Positions 7,490 through 15,245 of a stretch of DNA of 35,954 nt are shown piece by piece. Location of the stretch: positions 1-35,954 of the forward strand of contig CANJWH010000032.1 in the NCBI GenBank assembly GCA_947478465.1, in the 5' to 3' direction. The notes beneath the pieces are model-generated. The model was not told where the DNA came from and searched no databases. It saw only the letters and a list, made by a program, of their open reading frames with translations. Both the position numbers and the translations under genes were made by a program. Position 1 is the first letter of the stretch. Every line of letters begins with the position of its first letter. Source of the stretch: Bacteroidota bacterium. GTDB taxonomy: Bacteria; Bacteroidota; Bacteroidia; SXHM01.

Positions 7490-10462
7490 TTACGGCTTCA
7501 GAAATTTCAAAATCTCGGTTTCATAAATGGATTGTGTTACCGAAATATCGCCATTCTTGAAATAGAATACACCACCCCATCCATAGGTTTTCTTTTCATA
7601 GACAGTAACAGTGCCAGAACGATTCATAATGTATCGTTTTATAGTGCAATCCTTTTCCTTCAATGTTTCTTCTGTAAGACCTTCGGGGTAAATGCGCGCA
7701 AGGTCAGAAAGAAAAAGCGCTCTTCTTTCTGCATCAGTCATTCCCGAGTTTTTAATTTTCTCCTGGGCATCCTGAAACTGCTTTTTGCGTTGTTCAGCAT
7801 CCAGCAGTTTTGCCTGTTCCTGAGCTTTTGCATTTTCCCTTGCCTTAGCTTCCGCTTCTTCTCTTAAGCGTTTTGCTTCTGCCTGTTTCAACGCTTCTTC
7901 CATTTGTTTTTTGAGGGCAGCATCTTCAGCAGCTTTGCGGTCGGCCTCTGCTTTGGCTTTTGCCTCGGCTTCCAGTTTCAGTCGTTTTTCATTTTCCTTA
8001 CGTTCAAATTCTGCTTCAGCATCAGCGGCAGCTTTTGCTTTTGCTGCGGCTTCTGCTTTCAATCGTTGCTCCTCAGCAATTCTGGCTGCTTCTGCTTTTG
8101 CTTTTGCATCTGCTTCATCATTTAATCGTTTCTGTTCGGCAAGGCGTTTTTCTTCTTCTATTTTAGCGGCTGCTGCAGCGGCTGCTGCTTTCTTTTCTTC
8201 CTTAATACGCTTAGATTCGGCAATGCGCTTTTCCTCTTCCAGTTTAGCAGCGGCAGCTACGGTTGCGGCTGCTTTTTTCTCTTCCTCAATCCTATTTTGT
8301 TCGGCAATTCGCTTTTCTTCTTCCAGTTTGGCGGCAGCGGCAGCAGCGGCAGCGGCTTTCTTTTCTTCCTCAATACGCTTTTCCTCAATAATGCGCTTTT
8401 CCTCTTCCAGCTTGGCAGCTGCGGCTGCGGCTGCGGCTGCTTTCTGCTCTTCTATAAGTCGTTTTTCTTCAACTGCCCTGCGCTCCTGTTCAGCCGCAGC
8501 AGCTGCTGCGGCTGCAGCTGCTTTCTTTTCTTCTTCAACTTTCTTTTCTTCTAAAATGCGTTTTTCTTCTGCGGCTGCAGCGGCTGCGGCAACGGCAGCA
8601 GCTTGCTTTTCTTCTTCCACACGCTTTTCTTCAATGATACGTTTCTCTTCGGCAGCAGCGGCTGCTGCAGCTGCAACAATAGCTGCCTGCTTTTCTTCTT
8701 CCACGCGTTTCTCTTCCTGTATGCGCTTTTCTTCGGCAACGGCTGCTGCTGCTGCAACTTCAGCGGCTTTCTTTTCTTCGGCTACTCTGATTTCTTCTGC
8801 AACACGTTTTTCTTCTTCAATGCGGGCAGCTTCCTGTTTTGCCCGGGCTTCTTCTTCAGCTTTTTTCGTTTCTACATTTTTTTTGTGGGCACTTACCGCA
8901 TTTTTATTGGATGGCGCTTTTTGTTCTGGCTTTGAAGTAGTAAAATCAAGTCCGAAAAAATTGAAACCACCCTTTTTCTCGTCTTCAATTAAATCAATTT
9001 TTTCTGCCACTTCGGGAACGGGTTCAAATACCAGACTAAACTCATGGGTAAGCCCTTTGTATTGCATTACCTGTTTATTAGGGCAGTACTTGATGTTGAC
9101 TGCTTTAATGAGTTTGTATTTATTGCCTGAATAAAGATCGCGGATGAAGAACTGGTCGCCAATGCAAAAGCCACCTTCAAATTTTACATCGTTGTAATTG
9201 GTGTATTTAAAATGCACGATGGTGTTGCTTTTGGTATTTTCAATTTTCACGATTTCAATAGCACTTGATTCCTTTGCGGTATAAGCAGGATTGAAAATAG
9301 AATCGCGCTGGGGTTTAACAGCTGCAACCATTTCGGGAATGGCAAGGTATTCGTCTTTCCATTCGCCTTCAAACAAGGTGCTGTCGGCATTGTGGTATTC
9401 GCCTTTTGCGTTTTTTCCTTTGTTCCATTCACCTGTAAAAAACGATTTATCGGCAAAGGTCATGGTTCCCTGTCCCTGGCGCATGTCTTCTTTGTAACTG
9501 CCGGTATAGATTTCGCCTGTGGTCCAGGTAAAGGTTCCCTGCCCGTCCATTTTATCCTTCTTAAATTCACCTGTATATTTTTCGCCCGACTTGTAATAAA
9601 ATGTTCCCTGTCCGTTTTGTGTGTCATCATTCCAGTCGCCTTCGTATTTATCACCATTGATGTAATTGAATGTTCCTTTTCCGCTTTTCTTTCCTTCTTT
9701 CCATTCGCCTGTATATTTGCGGCCATCGGTATAGGTCATGGTTCCCTGCCCGTTCTGACGGCCTTCTTTAAATTCACCTGTATATTTTTGTCCATCGGGC
9801 CAGATGATGGTAGCCGTTCCGTTCAGTTTTCCGCGTGCCCATTCGCCTTCGTATTTGCGGCCATCCATGTAGGTCATAACACCCTGCCCTGATTCTTTTC
9901 CGTTGCTGAAATTACCAACGTATTTCTGTCCATCGGCCCAGGTCATAACACCTTGTCCGTTTTGCTGATTAAAATCCCAGGGGCCTACGTATTTTTTGCC
10001 GTCAGCCCAGGTCATGGTGCCTTGTCCTTTCTTTTGTCCGCCTGCCCACTCGCCCTCGTATTTTCTTCCATCGGGAAAGGTGGAGTTGCCTTTTCCGCTG
10101 CGCTGGTCGTCTTTCCATTCACCGCTGTAGGTTTCGCCATCAAAATAAGTCATGTCACCTTTGCCGTTCTTTTTGCCTTCCACCCAGTTGCCAATATATT
10201 TTTCGCCATTGGGCCAGGTAAACGTTCCTTGTCCGTTTTTCTTGTCGCCTTCCCAGTCGCCCTCGTATCGCTGCAAATCCTGTAACACGCTTAAACCTTT
10301 GCCTACGCGTTTTCCATCAACAAAAGAGCCGGTATATTTTTCACCGCTGGGGTAAACAAACGTGCCTTCACCATTTTTGCAATCGCCTGTGATGCATCCG
10401 GATTGGGAAAAAGTGAGAAGGTAAGAGAATGAGAAGGTGAGAAAGAGTAAGAGTTTCTTCAT
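7490..10462 (-). CDS. Secreted MORN-repeat protein with Ala/Glu/Lys coiled coil
   Basis: This protein of 990 residues starts at the ATG at 10462 (an in-frame TTG lies 6 bp upstream). It has four parts: a signal peptide (1-20); about 15 MORN repeats of 23 residues (about 28-373, consensus NGQGTMTWxDGKKYxGEWKxGK); a beta-rich middle part (about 375-525, two conserved-looking Cys); and a long charged helix from about 530 to 905. The helix includes some eight units of about 28 residues alternating an Ala run with EEEKRIxEEKRxEEEKK. A conserved-looking C-terminal domain of about 80 residues (YPEGLTEETL, YGWGGVFYFKNG) closes it. The coiled coil resembles TolA-type spacers. Function unknown; the design suggests a long periplasmic or envelope tether. 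The promoter at 10495-10524 is good. Confidence 0.88.
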   Translation of the reverse strand: MKKLLLFLTFSFSYLLTFSQSGCITGDCKNGEGTFVYPSGEKYTGSFVDGKRVGKGLSVLQDLQRYEGDWEGDKKNGQGTFTWPNGEKYIGNWVEGKKNGKGDMTYFDGETYSGEWKDDQRSGKGNSTFPDGRKYEGEWAGGQKKGQGTMTWADGKKYVGPWDFNQQNGQGVMTWADGQKYVGNFSNGKESGQGVMTYMDGRKYEGEWARGKLNGTATIIWPDGQKYTGEFKEGRQNGQGTMTYTDGRKYTGEWKEGKKSGKGTFNYINGDKYEGDWNDDTQNGQGTFYYKSGEKYTGEFKKDKMDGQGTFTWTTGEIYTGSYKEDMRQGQGTMTFADKSFFTGEWNKGKNAKGEYHNADSTLFEGEWKDEYLAIPEMVAAVKPQRDSIFNPAYTAKESSAIEIVKIENTKSNTIVHFKYTNYNDVKFEGGFCIGDQFFIRDLYSGNKYKLIKAVNIKYCPNKQVMQYKGLTHEFSLVFEPVPEVAEKIDLIEDEKKGGFNFFGLDFTTSKPEQKAPSNKNAVSAHKKNVETKKAEEEARAKQEAARIEEEKRVAEEIRVAEEKKAAEVAAAAAVAEEKRIQEEKRVEEEKQAAIVAAAAAAAAEEKRIIEEKRVEEEKQAAAVAAAAAAAEEKRILEEKKVEEEKKAAAAAAAAAAEQERRAVEEKRLIEEQKAAAAAAAAAKLEEEKRIIEEKRIEEEKKAAAAAAAAAKLEEEKRIAEQNRIEEEKKAAATVAAAAKLEEEKRIAESKRIKEEKKAAAAAAAAKIEEEKRLAEQKRLNDEADAKAKAEAARIAEEQRLKAEAAAKAKAAADAEAEFERKENEKRLKLEAEAKAKAEADRKAAEDAALKKQMEEALKQAEAKRLREEAEAKARENAKAQEQAKLLDAEQRKKQFQDAQEKIKNSGMTDAERRALFLSDLARIYPEGLTEETLKEKDCTIKRYIMNRSGTVTVYEKKTYGWGGVFYFKNGDISVTQSIYETEILKFLKP
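7900..8870 (-). repeat. About 84-bp degenerate tandem repeats coding the Ala/Glu coiled coil
   Basis: Within the MORN gene, units coding roughly EEKRIIEEKRVEEEKQ followed by 7-10 Ala codons recur about eight times at near 28-codon spacing. Ala codons mix GCA, GCG, GCT and GCC, with local GCGGCT hexamer runs. This points to unit-level duplication rather than simple triplet slippage. The coordinates are approximate. Confidence 0.7.
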
Positions 10463-10494
10463 GGCCAAAAAACGCTGCGTTGGTTAATGCCTTG

Positions 10495-10524
10495 CAAACC
10501 TACTATTAAATGTTAAAAAACAAA
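10495..10524 (-). promoter_or_regulatory. Promoter of the MORN gene (-33 and -7)
   Basis: On the minus strand, TTTG (10521-10524) is followed after 18 bases by TAGGTTTG (10495-10502). This fits the Bacteroidota TTTG-N19-TAnnTTTG pattern. The ATG is at 10462, leaving a leader of about 25 nt. Confidence 0.65.
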
Positions 10525-10628
10525 ACGGTCAGGAGATTAAATTTCGGTTTAAAAAATACGGGGGGCAGTGCGACATTTATTTTACAAAATAATAACAGAG
10601 CGGTTAGCCCGCACGTTAGCTTTTACTT

Positions 10629-10636
10629 TAGTTTTG
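10629..10636 (+). promoter_or_regulatory. -7 promoter element for the phosphoesterase gene
   Basis: TAGTTTTG matches TAnnTTTG and ends 7 bp before the ATG at 10644. Transcription would therefore start at or next to the start codon. TTAG at 10604-10607 is a poor -33 candidate. Confidence 0.45.
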
Positions 10637-10643
10637 CAGCCCT

Positions 10644-11675
10644 ATGAAACAATTGCTTTTTTACAGCCTGCTGCTTTGCTGCGCAGGTGCTTTTGGACAA
10701 GACAAGAAAACGGCTGACAAGAGTTTTGTGATTATGTCTTACAACGTTGAGAACCTGTACGACACTATTAACGACCCCGACAAAGACGATGAAGAGTTTT
10801 TGCCGGCAGGCAAACAAAAGTGGACCAGTGAACGCTACACCAAAAAGCTGGAGCAACTTTCAAAAGTAATCGTTGCGCTGAACGCAAAAAACCTTCCGTC
10901 AGTGATAGGACTGTATGAAATTGAGAACAAAAAAGTGGTAGAAGATCTGGGGGCAACTGCCTTGCTTAAAAAAGGAAAATACGGGGTGGTAAATTATAAC
11001 AGCCCCGACAAGCGCGGTGTGGATGTTGCCATGCTGTACCGCAAAGACAAGCTGAGCATACTCAGCAGCAAAGCCCTTTATGTTCGTCTGCCCGAAGAGC
11101 CGCCCTACCCTACCCGCGACATACTTTACGTTAAAGGACTGGCATGCAAAACCGATACGCTGCACCTGTTTTTTAACCACTGGCCTTCGCGCAGAAGCGG
11201 TGCCGATGAAAGCGAAAAAAACCGCATTGCCGCAGCTGCGGTATTAAAGCATTCGGTTGATTCTATTTTTAAAACTTCGGCAACGGCCCGCATCATTATT
11301 ATGGGCGATTTCAATGATTATCCTGATAACAACAGTATTGTAAAAACGCTGGGAGCTGATACCATTTCACAAGCCGGTAAAACAAGCGGTTTATTCAATC
11401 TTACGTATGCCCATGAAAAGAAAAACGAGGGCACTTATAACTACAAAGGCGACTGGGGTATGCTGGACCAGTTTATAGTATCGTATGGTTTGCTGACTGC
11501 ACCAAAAGGTTTGCATGTACACAGCAACGCTGCTAAAATTCTAAAGGAACAATGGATGCTCTACACCAACAAAGAAACACAGGAAAGCAAGCCCAACGCC
11601 ACCTACGGAGGCGAGAAATATTTTGGCGGCTACAGCGACCATTTGCCGATTTATATGGAATTATTCAAAGATTAA
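10644..11675 (+). CDS. Secreted endonuclease/exonuclease/phosphatase family protein
   Basis: This 343-residue protein starts with a signal peptide (1-19, cleavage after AFGQ) followed by a DNase I/EEP-fold domain. Family motifs in order are MSYNVENLYDT (31-41, metal-site Asn), YEIENKK (metal-site Glu), NHWPSRRSG (catalytic His), IMGDFNDYPDN (Asp and Asn) and GGYSDHLPIYMEL (Asp-His). All catalytic positions are present, so it should be an active metal-dependent phosphodiesterase acting outside the inner membrane. The substrate (extracellular nucleic acid, sugar phosphate or lipid headgroup) is not decided by these motifs. It is transcribed divergently from the MORN gene, and its base composition is visibly more GC-rich than most of the window. 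Confidence 0.88.
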   Translation: MKQLLFYSLLLCCAGAFGQDKKTADKSFVIMSYNVENLYDTINDPDKDDEEFLPAGKQKWTSERYTKKLEQLSKVIVALNAKNLPSVIGLYEIENKKVVEDLGATALLKKGKYGVVNYNSPDKRGVDVAMLYRKDKLSILSSKALYVRLPEEPPYPTRDILYVKGLACKTDTLHLFFNHWPSRRSGADESEKNRIAAAAVLKHSVDSIFKTSATARIIIMGDFNDYPDNNSIVKTLGADTISQAGKTSGLFNLTYAHEKKNEGTYNYKGDWGMLDQFIVSYGLLTAPKGLHVHSNAAKILKEQWMLYTNKETQESKPNATYGGEKYFGGYSDHLPIYMELFKD

Positions 11676-11677
11676 TT

Positions 11678-12277
11678 TCAAAACACCATCTTAAACCCCA
11701 CCCCGTAAGGCGTTGCCGACATGGAGTAACTCATTTTTGAAAAGCGCTTGTAATTGCTTTTGTAGATAAAGTAAAACGAGGTATCAAACAGCAACAGAAA
11801 AGCCCCTTGGAACACTAATGATTTTCCGTAACCATCCAGCAGGTCGGGGTTCTTTTTTAATCGGGGCGAATAGTAGTCCATAGCCATACCACTGCCGATG
11901 TAGAGCACATCCAGAAAAGAATTCATCAGCATCAGGCGTTCTATTTTTTGTTGCCCGTTGCTAAGGGTAAGCATGTCATAGTTATTGAAGTCTTTGCGGC
12001 AAACACTTGCCAGTCCAAAGCCCGCAATAGTGGCGTTTACCACATTCCAGTAGATGTTCATGTGGTAAAAATATTTGTTGAAGGGTGCGTTGGGGTTATC
12101 CATCAGCGCAAACGAAGTGGCAAAGTTGGCAACGCTCCAGCTTGCCAAAGTAATGTGCATGGCACGTTGCGTTTTTTTGTTGCGTGTGTTATAAGTATCA
12201 AAGGCAAGTTTGTTTTGCGCTGAAGTATTTTCAAATGCAAACAAGGCAAGCACAAAAAAAAGAATTATCTTTTTCAT
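11678..12277 (-). CDS. Secreted or membrane protein of unknown function
   Basis: The protein has 199 residues from the ATG at 12277. A 15-codon in-frame extension upstream only translates a low-complexity intergenic repeat. The signal peptide ends near TSAQ (about residue 21). Hydrophobic stretches follow (ASWSVANFATSFALM, NVVNATIAGFGLAS, FLDVLYIGSGMAMDYY, SLVFQGAFLLLFDTSFYFIY), so three or four membrane helices are likely. The YFYHMNIYWNVVN motif recalls a small Bacteroidota family that I cannot name with certainty. It is convergent with the phosphoesterase gene, with 2 bp between stop codons. Confidence 0.7.
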   Translation of the reverse strand: MKKIILFFVLALFAFENTSAQNKLAFDTYNTRNKKTQRAMHITLASWSVANFATSFALMDNPNAPFNKYFYHMNIYWNVVNATIAGFGLASVCRKDFNNYDMLTLSNGQQKIERLMLMNSFLDVLYIGSGMAMDYYSPRLKKNPDLLDGYGKSLVFQGAFLLLFDTSFYFIYKSNYKRFSKMSYSMSATPYGVGFKMVF

Positions 12278-12286
12278 AAAATTAAA

Positions 12287-12333
12287 ACATCTAACTTCTA
12301 ACCTCCAACTTCCATCATCCAACTTCTAATTTC
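12287..12333. repeat. Low-complexity intergenic repeat (CAACTTC/CTAACTTC units)
   Basis: This stretch consists of degenerate copies of (C/T)TAACTTC and CCAACTTC, with CTAACTTCTAACC, TCCAACTTCC and CCAACTTCTAAT in tandem. It separates the divergent genes at 11678-12277 (-) and 12385-13269 (+). I recall similar strings as common intergenic low-complexity DNA in Bacteroidota genomes; their role is unknown. Confidence 0.6.
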
Positions 12334-12348
12334 AAAAGTATTAATTTT

Positions 12349-12356
12349 TAGCTTTG
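12349..12356 (+). promoter_or_regulatory. -7 promoter element for the SDR-thyA-lgt operon
   Basis: TAGCTTTG is a full TAnnTTTG match 28 bp before the ATG at 12385. The -33 region overlaps the low-complexity repeat and lacks a clean TTTG. Confidence 0.5.
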
Positions 12357-12384
12357 TCACTTCTTAAACTCTAAAAACACCATT

Positions 12385-13269
12385 ATGTATAATCAAGGCA
12401 TGTTGCGCGATGATGCGCTGAAAGGAAAAACCATTTTAGTAACCGGAGGCGGCACAGGACTTGGCCGCGCCATGAGCAAATATTTTTTACAACTGGGAGC
12501 CAATGTAATTATTGCCAGTCGCAAACTACCTGTTATAGAACAAGCGGCAAAAGAACTGCAGAACGAAACAGGAGGCAATGTTCTTGGACTTTCGTGCGAT
12601 GTGCGCAACTACGATGATGTTGAAAAAATGGTAGCTGCCGGAATTGCAAAATTCGGAAGAATTGATGTGCTGGTAAATAATGCGGCAGGAAATTTTGTTA
12701 GTCCTACAGAGCGCTTAAGCCACCGCGCCATTGATACCATTGTAGACATTGTATTGCGCGGATCTTACAACTGCACCCTTGCTTTAGGAAAAATATGGAT
12801 TGCCGAAAAACAAAAAGCATCGGTACTGAGCATTGTAACAACGTATGCGTGGACAGGCTCGGGCTATGTAGTTCCTTCAGCCATGGCAAAAGCAGGAGTA
12901 TTGGCAATGACCCGTTCTTTAGCCGCAGAATGGGGTCGCAACGAAATTCGTCTGAACGCAATTGCTCCAGGTCCATTTCCAACGGAAGGCGCATTCAGCC
13001 GCTTGTTTCCTGAAGAAGTATCAAAAATGATGGACCCTAAAACAAAGATACCACTGGGCCGCTATGGTGAATTACCTGAGTTGGCAAATCTTGCGGCTTA
13101 CTTAGTTTCTGATTTCTCATCGTATGTAAACGGTGAAGTAGTAACCATTGACGGAGGCGAATGGCTGTATGGTGGCGGAGAATTCAACATGTTCAGTCAT
13201 ATACCAAAAGAAATGTGGGATATGTTGGAACAGGCCATACGCACAACAAATAAAAAGTCAAAAGAATAA
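12385..13269 (+). CDS. SDR oxidoreductase, 2,4-dienoyl-CoA reductase (DECR1) type
   Basis: This 294-residue short-chain dehydrogenase has the NADP-binding motif TGGGTGLGRAM (20-30), ASRK (44-47) and NNAAGNF (98-104). It lacks the usual YxxxK arrangement. Instead Tyr154, Ser165 and Lys169 occur with the spacing of Tyr199, Ser210 and Lys214 of human DECR1, within TTYAWTGSGYVVPSAMAKAG. The downstream part (LAAEWGRNEIRLNAIAPGP, GAFSRLFPEE, ELANLAAYLVSDF) also tracks DECR1 closely. The expected reaction is NADPH-dependent reduction of trans-2,4-dienoyl-CoA during beta-oxidation of unsaturated fatty acids. An ATG at 12400 is an alternative start. The gene leads a tight operon with thyA (3-bp gap). 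Confidence 0.88.
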   Translation: MYNQGMLRDDALKGKTILVTGGGTGLGRAMSKYFLQLGANVIIASRKLPVIEQAAKELQNETGGNVLGLSCDVRNYDDVEKMVAAGIAKFGRIDVLVNNAAGNFVSPTERLSHRAIDTIVDIVLRGSYNCTLALGKIWIAEKQKASVLSIVTTYAWTGSGYVVPSAMAKAGVLAMTRSLAAEWGRNEIRLNAIAPGPFPTEGAFSRLFPEEVSKMMDPKTKIPLGRYGELPELANLAAYLVSDFSSYVNGEVVTIDGGEWLYGGGEFNMFSHIPKEMWDMLEQAIRTTNKKSKE

Positions 13270-13272
13270 CGG

Positions 13273-14067
13273 ATGAAACAGTACCACGATTTAATGCGCC
13301 ATGTGCTTGAAAACGGCACAAAAAAAGAAGACCGCACCGGAACCGGAACACAAAGTGTGTTTGGCTATCAGATGCGTTTTAACTTAGAAGATGGCTTTCC
13401 ATTGCTGACCACCAAAAAGCTGCATATACGTTCTATCATTCATGAGTTGCTGTGGTTTCTGCAAGGCGATACTAATATCAAATATCTGAAAGATAACAAC
13501 GTTTCCATTTGGGATGAGTGGGCAGATGAAAACGGAAATCTTGGACCTGTTTACGGGTACCAGTGGCGCAGCTGGCAGGCTCCTGACGGAAGAGTGATAG
13601 ACCAGATTAGCAACCTGATTGCGATGATAAAAAAGAACCCTGATTCACGCAGATTGATTGTAAGCGCATGGAACCCTGCCGATGTGGATAAAATGGCGCT
13701 ACCGCCTTGTCACACCATGTTTCAGTTTTATGTAGCCAATGGAAAACTGAGTTGCCAATTGTATCAGCGCAGTGCCGATATTTTTCTGGGTGTGCCGTTT
13801 AACATTGCATCCTACGCGTTGCTTACTATGATGGTGGCGCAGGTGTGCGATTTAAAGCCCGGTGATTTTGTACATACCTTTGGTGATGCACATTTGTATT
13901 CCAATCACCTTGAACAAACAAGATTGCAACTGAGCCGCGATTTTCGAGCGCTGCCAATAATGAAAATAAATCCGGCCGTGAAAGATATTTTCGGATTTAA
14001 GATTGAAGATTTTACACTTGAAAATTACGATCCGCATCCACATATAAAAGCTGCTGTTGCAGTATAA
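13273..14067 (+). CDS. thyA: Thymidylate synthase
   Basis: ThyA methylates dUMP to dTMP using methylene-tetrahydrofolate. The length, 264 residues, equals the E. coli enzyme. Catalytic Cys146 lies in [12 protein letters not shown]. Arg residues in [13 protein letters not shown] (126-138), the dUMP-binding [19 protein letters not shown] and the C-terminal [10 protein letters not shown] are also intact. The gene sits 3 bp after the reductase and 3 bp before lgt, so the three are co-transcribed. No dihydrofolate reductase gene follows, although thyA-folA pairs are common elsewhere. Confidence 0.98.
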   Translation: MKQYHDLMRHVLENGTKKEDRTGTGTQSVFGYQMRFNLEDGFPLLTTKKLHIRSIIHELLWFLQGDTNIKYLKDNNVSIWDEWADENGNLGPVYGYQWRSWQAPDGRVIDQISNLIAMIKKNPDSRRLIVSAWNPADVDKMALPPCHTMFQFYVANGKLSCQLYQRSADIFLGVPFNIASYALLTMMVAQVCDLKPGDFVHTFGDAHLYSNHLEQTRLQLSRDFRALPIMKINPAVKDIFGFKIEDFTLENYDPHPHIKAAVAV

Positions 14068-14070
14068 ATA

Positions 14071-15237
14071 ATGTACCCTACCCTCTACGATCTTTTTCTC
14101 GACCTTTTTGGAATAAGTCTGCCATTTTTAAAAATTGTGCAAACGTTTGGTTTCTGCGTGGCCATGGCATTCTTAGGAGCAGCCTGGACGCTTACTATAG
14201 AAATGAAGCGCAAGGAAAAGCTTGGCGTAATGGGTGAAATTCAAATCCGCAAATACTGGAAAGGAAGACCTTTTCCAGCTTCAGAATATATTTCATCTGT
14301 TGCAGTTGGTTTGCTAATGGGTTATAAGTTTTTGCCTATGCTAACACAGTTTAACATGGTTGCAAAAAATCCACAGGATTATTTTCTCTCATTGGAAGGA
14401 AGTGTGTTGGGAGCAGTGATTGGCGCAGTATTGTCAGGTGCTCTCAAATTCTGGGAAGATAAACAACAACGGTTATCTGTTCCTGAGCAGGTTGAAGAAA
14501 CTATTTATCCGCATCAGCACATCGGCACTATTACCATCATTGCTGCAATTGCAGGAATACTGGGAGCAAAACTATTTCACAACCTTGAAAATTTAGATGA
14601 ATTTATGGCTGACCCGCTTGATGCTATTGTTTCATTCAGCGGATTAAGTTTTTATGGTGGTCTGATTATCGCTGCATATTTTGTTATCCGCTATGCACGA
14701 AAAAACAAGATAAAATTGCTGGCTATTTGTGATGCCAATGCTCCGGGACTTATTCTTGCATACGGCATTGGGCGAATAGGTTGCCAGGTTGCAGGCGATG
14801 GCGACTGGGGACTTCCAAATGACAATCCAAAACCGGATTGGTTAAGCTGGGCACCCGACTGGATGTGGGCTTACAATTACCCCAACAACGTGTTGCACCT
14901 TGACCTGAAAAAAGATTTTGCATCCATGGGACTGGAAAGTATTACAGGATACGCCTACCCTACTCCTATTTATGAAATACTGATGTCTTTTTTGATTTTT
15001 GGAATTCTGTGGGGTATCCGCAACAAAATAACAACGCCCGGAATGATGTTCAGTATTTATTTAATCCTGATTTCTATTGAGCGTTTGATTATTGAAACCA
15101 TACGCATCAACACCACTTACAATATTTTCGGCCACAAAATTACGCAGGCACAATTGCTGTCGGTTATATTGATTTCAATAGGAAGTTTTGGTATCTGGTA
15201 TTTGAGAAAAAATCCAAAAAAGCTGGCAGAGCTTTAG
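14071..15237 (+). CDS. lgt: Prolipoprotein diacylglyceryl transferase
   Basis: Lgt transfers diacylglycerol from phosphatidylglycerol to the lipobox Cys of prolipoproteins in the inner membrane. The 388 residues are longer than the roughly 290 of E. coli. Several membrane helices are visible, plus the family signature GRIGCQVAGDGDWG (about residue 233 on), FYGGLI upstream of it and YPTPIYEI in the last third. The extra length is in the N-terminal third, as I recall for other Bacteroidota. It is the last gene of the SDR-thyA-lgt operon, and its stop codon overlaps that of the convergent aminotransferase. The two share a hairpin at 15223-15245. Confidence 0.93.
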   Translation: MYPTLYDLFLDLFGISLPFLKIVQTFGFCVAMAFLGAAWTLTIEMKRKEKLGVMGEIQIRKYWKGRPFPASEYISSVAVGLLMGYKFLPMLTQFNMVAKNPQDYFLSLEGSVLGAVIGAVLSGALKFWEDKQQRLSVPEQVEETIYPHQHIGTITIIAAIAGILGAKLFHNLENLDEFMADPLDAIVSFSGLSFYGGLIIAAYFVIRYARKNKIKLLAICDANAPGLILAYGIGRIGCQVAGDGDWGLPNDNPKPDWLSWAPDWMWAYNYPNNVLHLDLKKDFASMGLESITGYAYPTPIYEILMSFLIFGILWGIRNKITTPGMMFSIYLILISIERLIIETIRINTTYNIFGHKITQAQLLSVILISIGSFGIWYLRKNPKKLAEL

Positions 15238-15245
15238 CCTGCCAG
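15223..15245. terminator. Bidirectional terminator inside lgt and aminotransferase 3' ends
   Basis: CTGGCAG (15223-15229) and CTGCCAG (15239-15245) form a GC-rich 7-bp stem around both stop codons; GCT/AGC inside may extend it. The + strand continues TTCTTTTT and the - strand continues CTTTTTT, so both convergent transcripts could end here. Both arms are coding sequence. Confidence 0.65.

Noticed and set aside
7397..7867. Plus-strand open frame running from mnmE through the palindromic repeat
   Set aside because: Its N-terminal part is the translated repeat (SLRALTKQS / ASVVLPRNDE style), a familiar artefact, and the rest is antisense to the MORN gene's conserved C-terminus.
7911..9134. Long open frame (over 400 codons) antisense to the MORN gene
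   Set aside because: It translates to Ala/Ser/Phe repeats, as expected from the complement of Ala/Glu/Lys codon repeats. It has no start context or promoter, and the minus-strand frame has clear domains.
12278..12322. N-terminal extension (WRLEV-containing) of the gene at 11678-12277
   Set aside because: It translates the low-complexity repeat and precedes a clear signal peptide that starts at the ATG at 12277.
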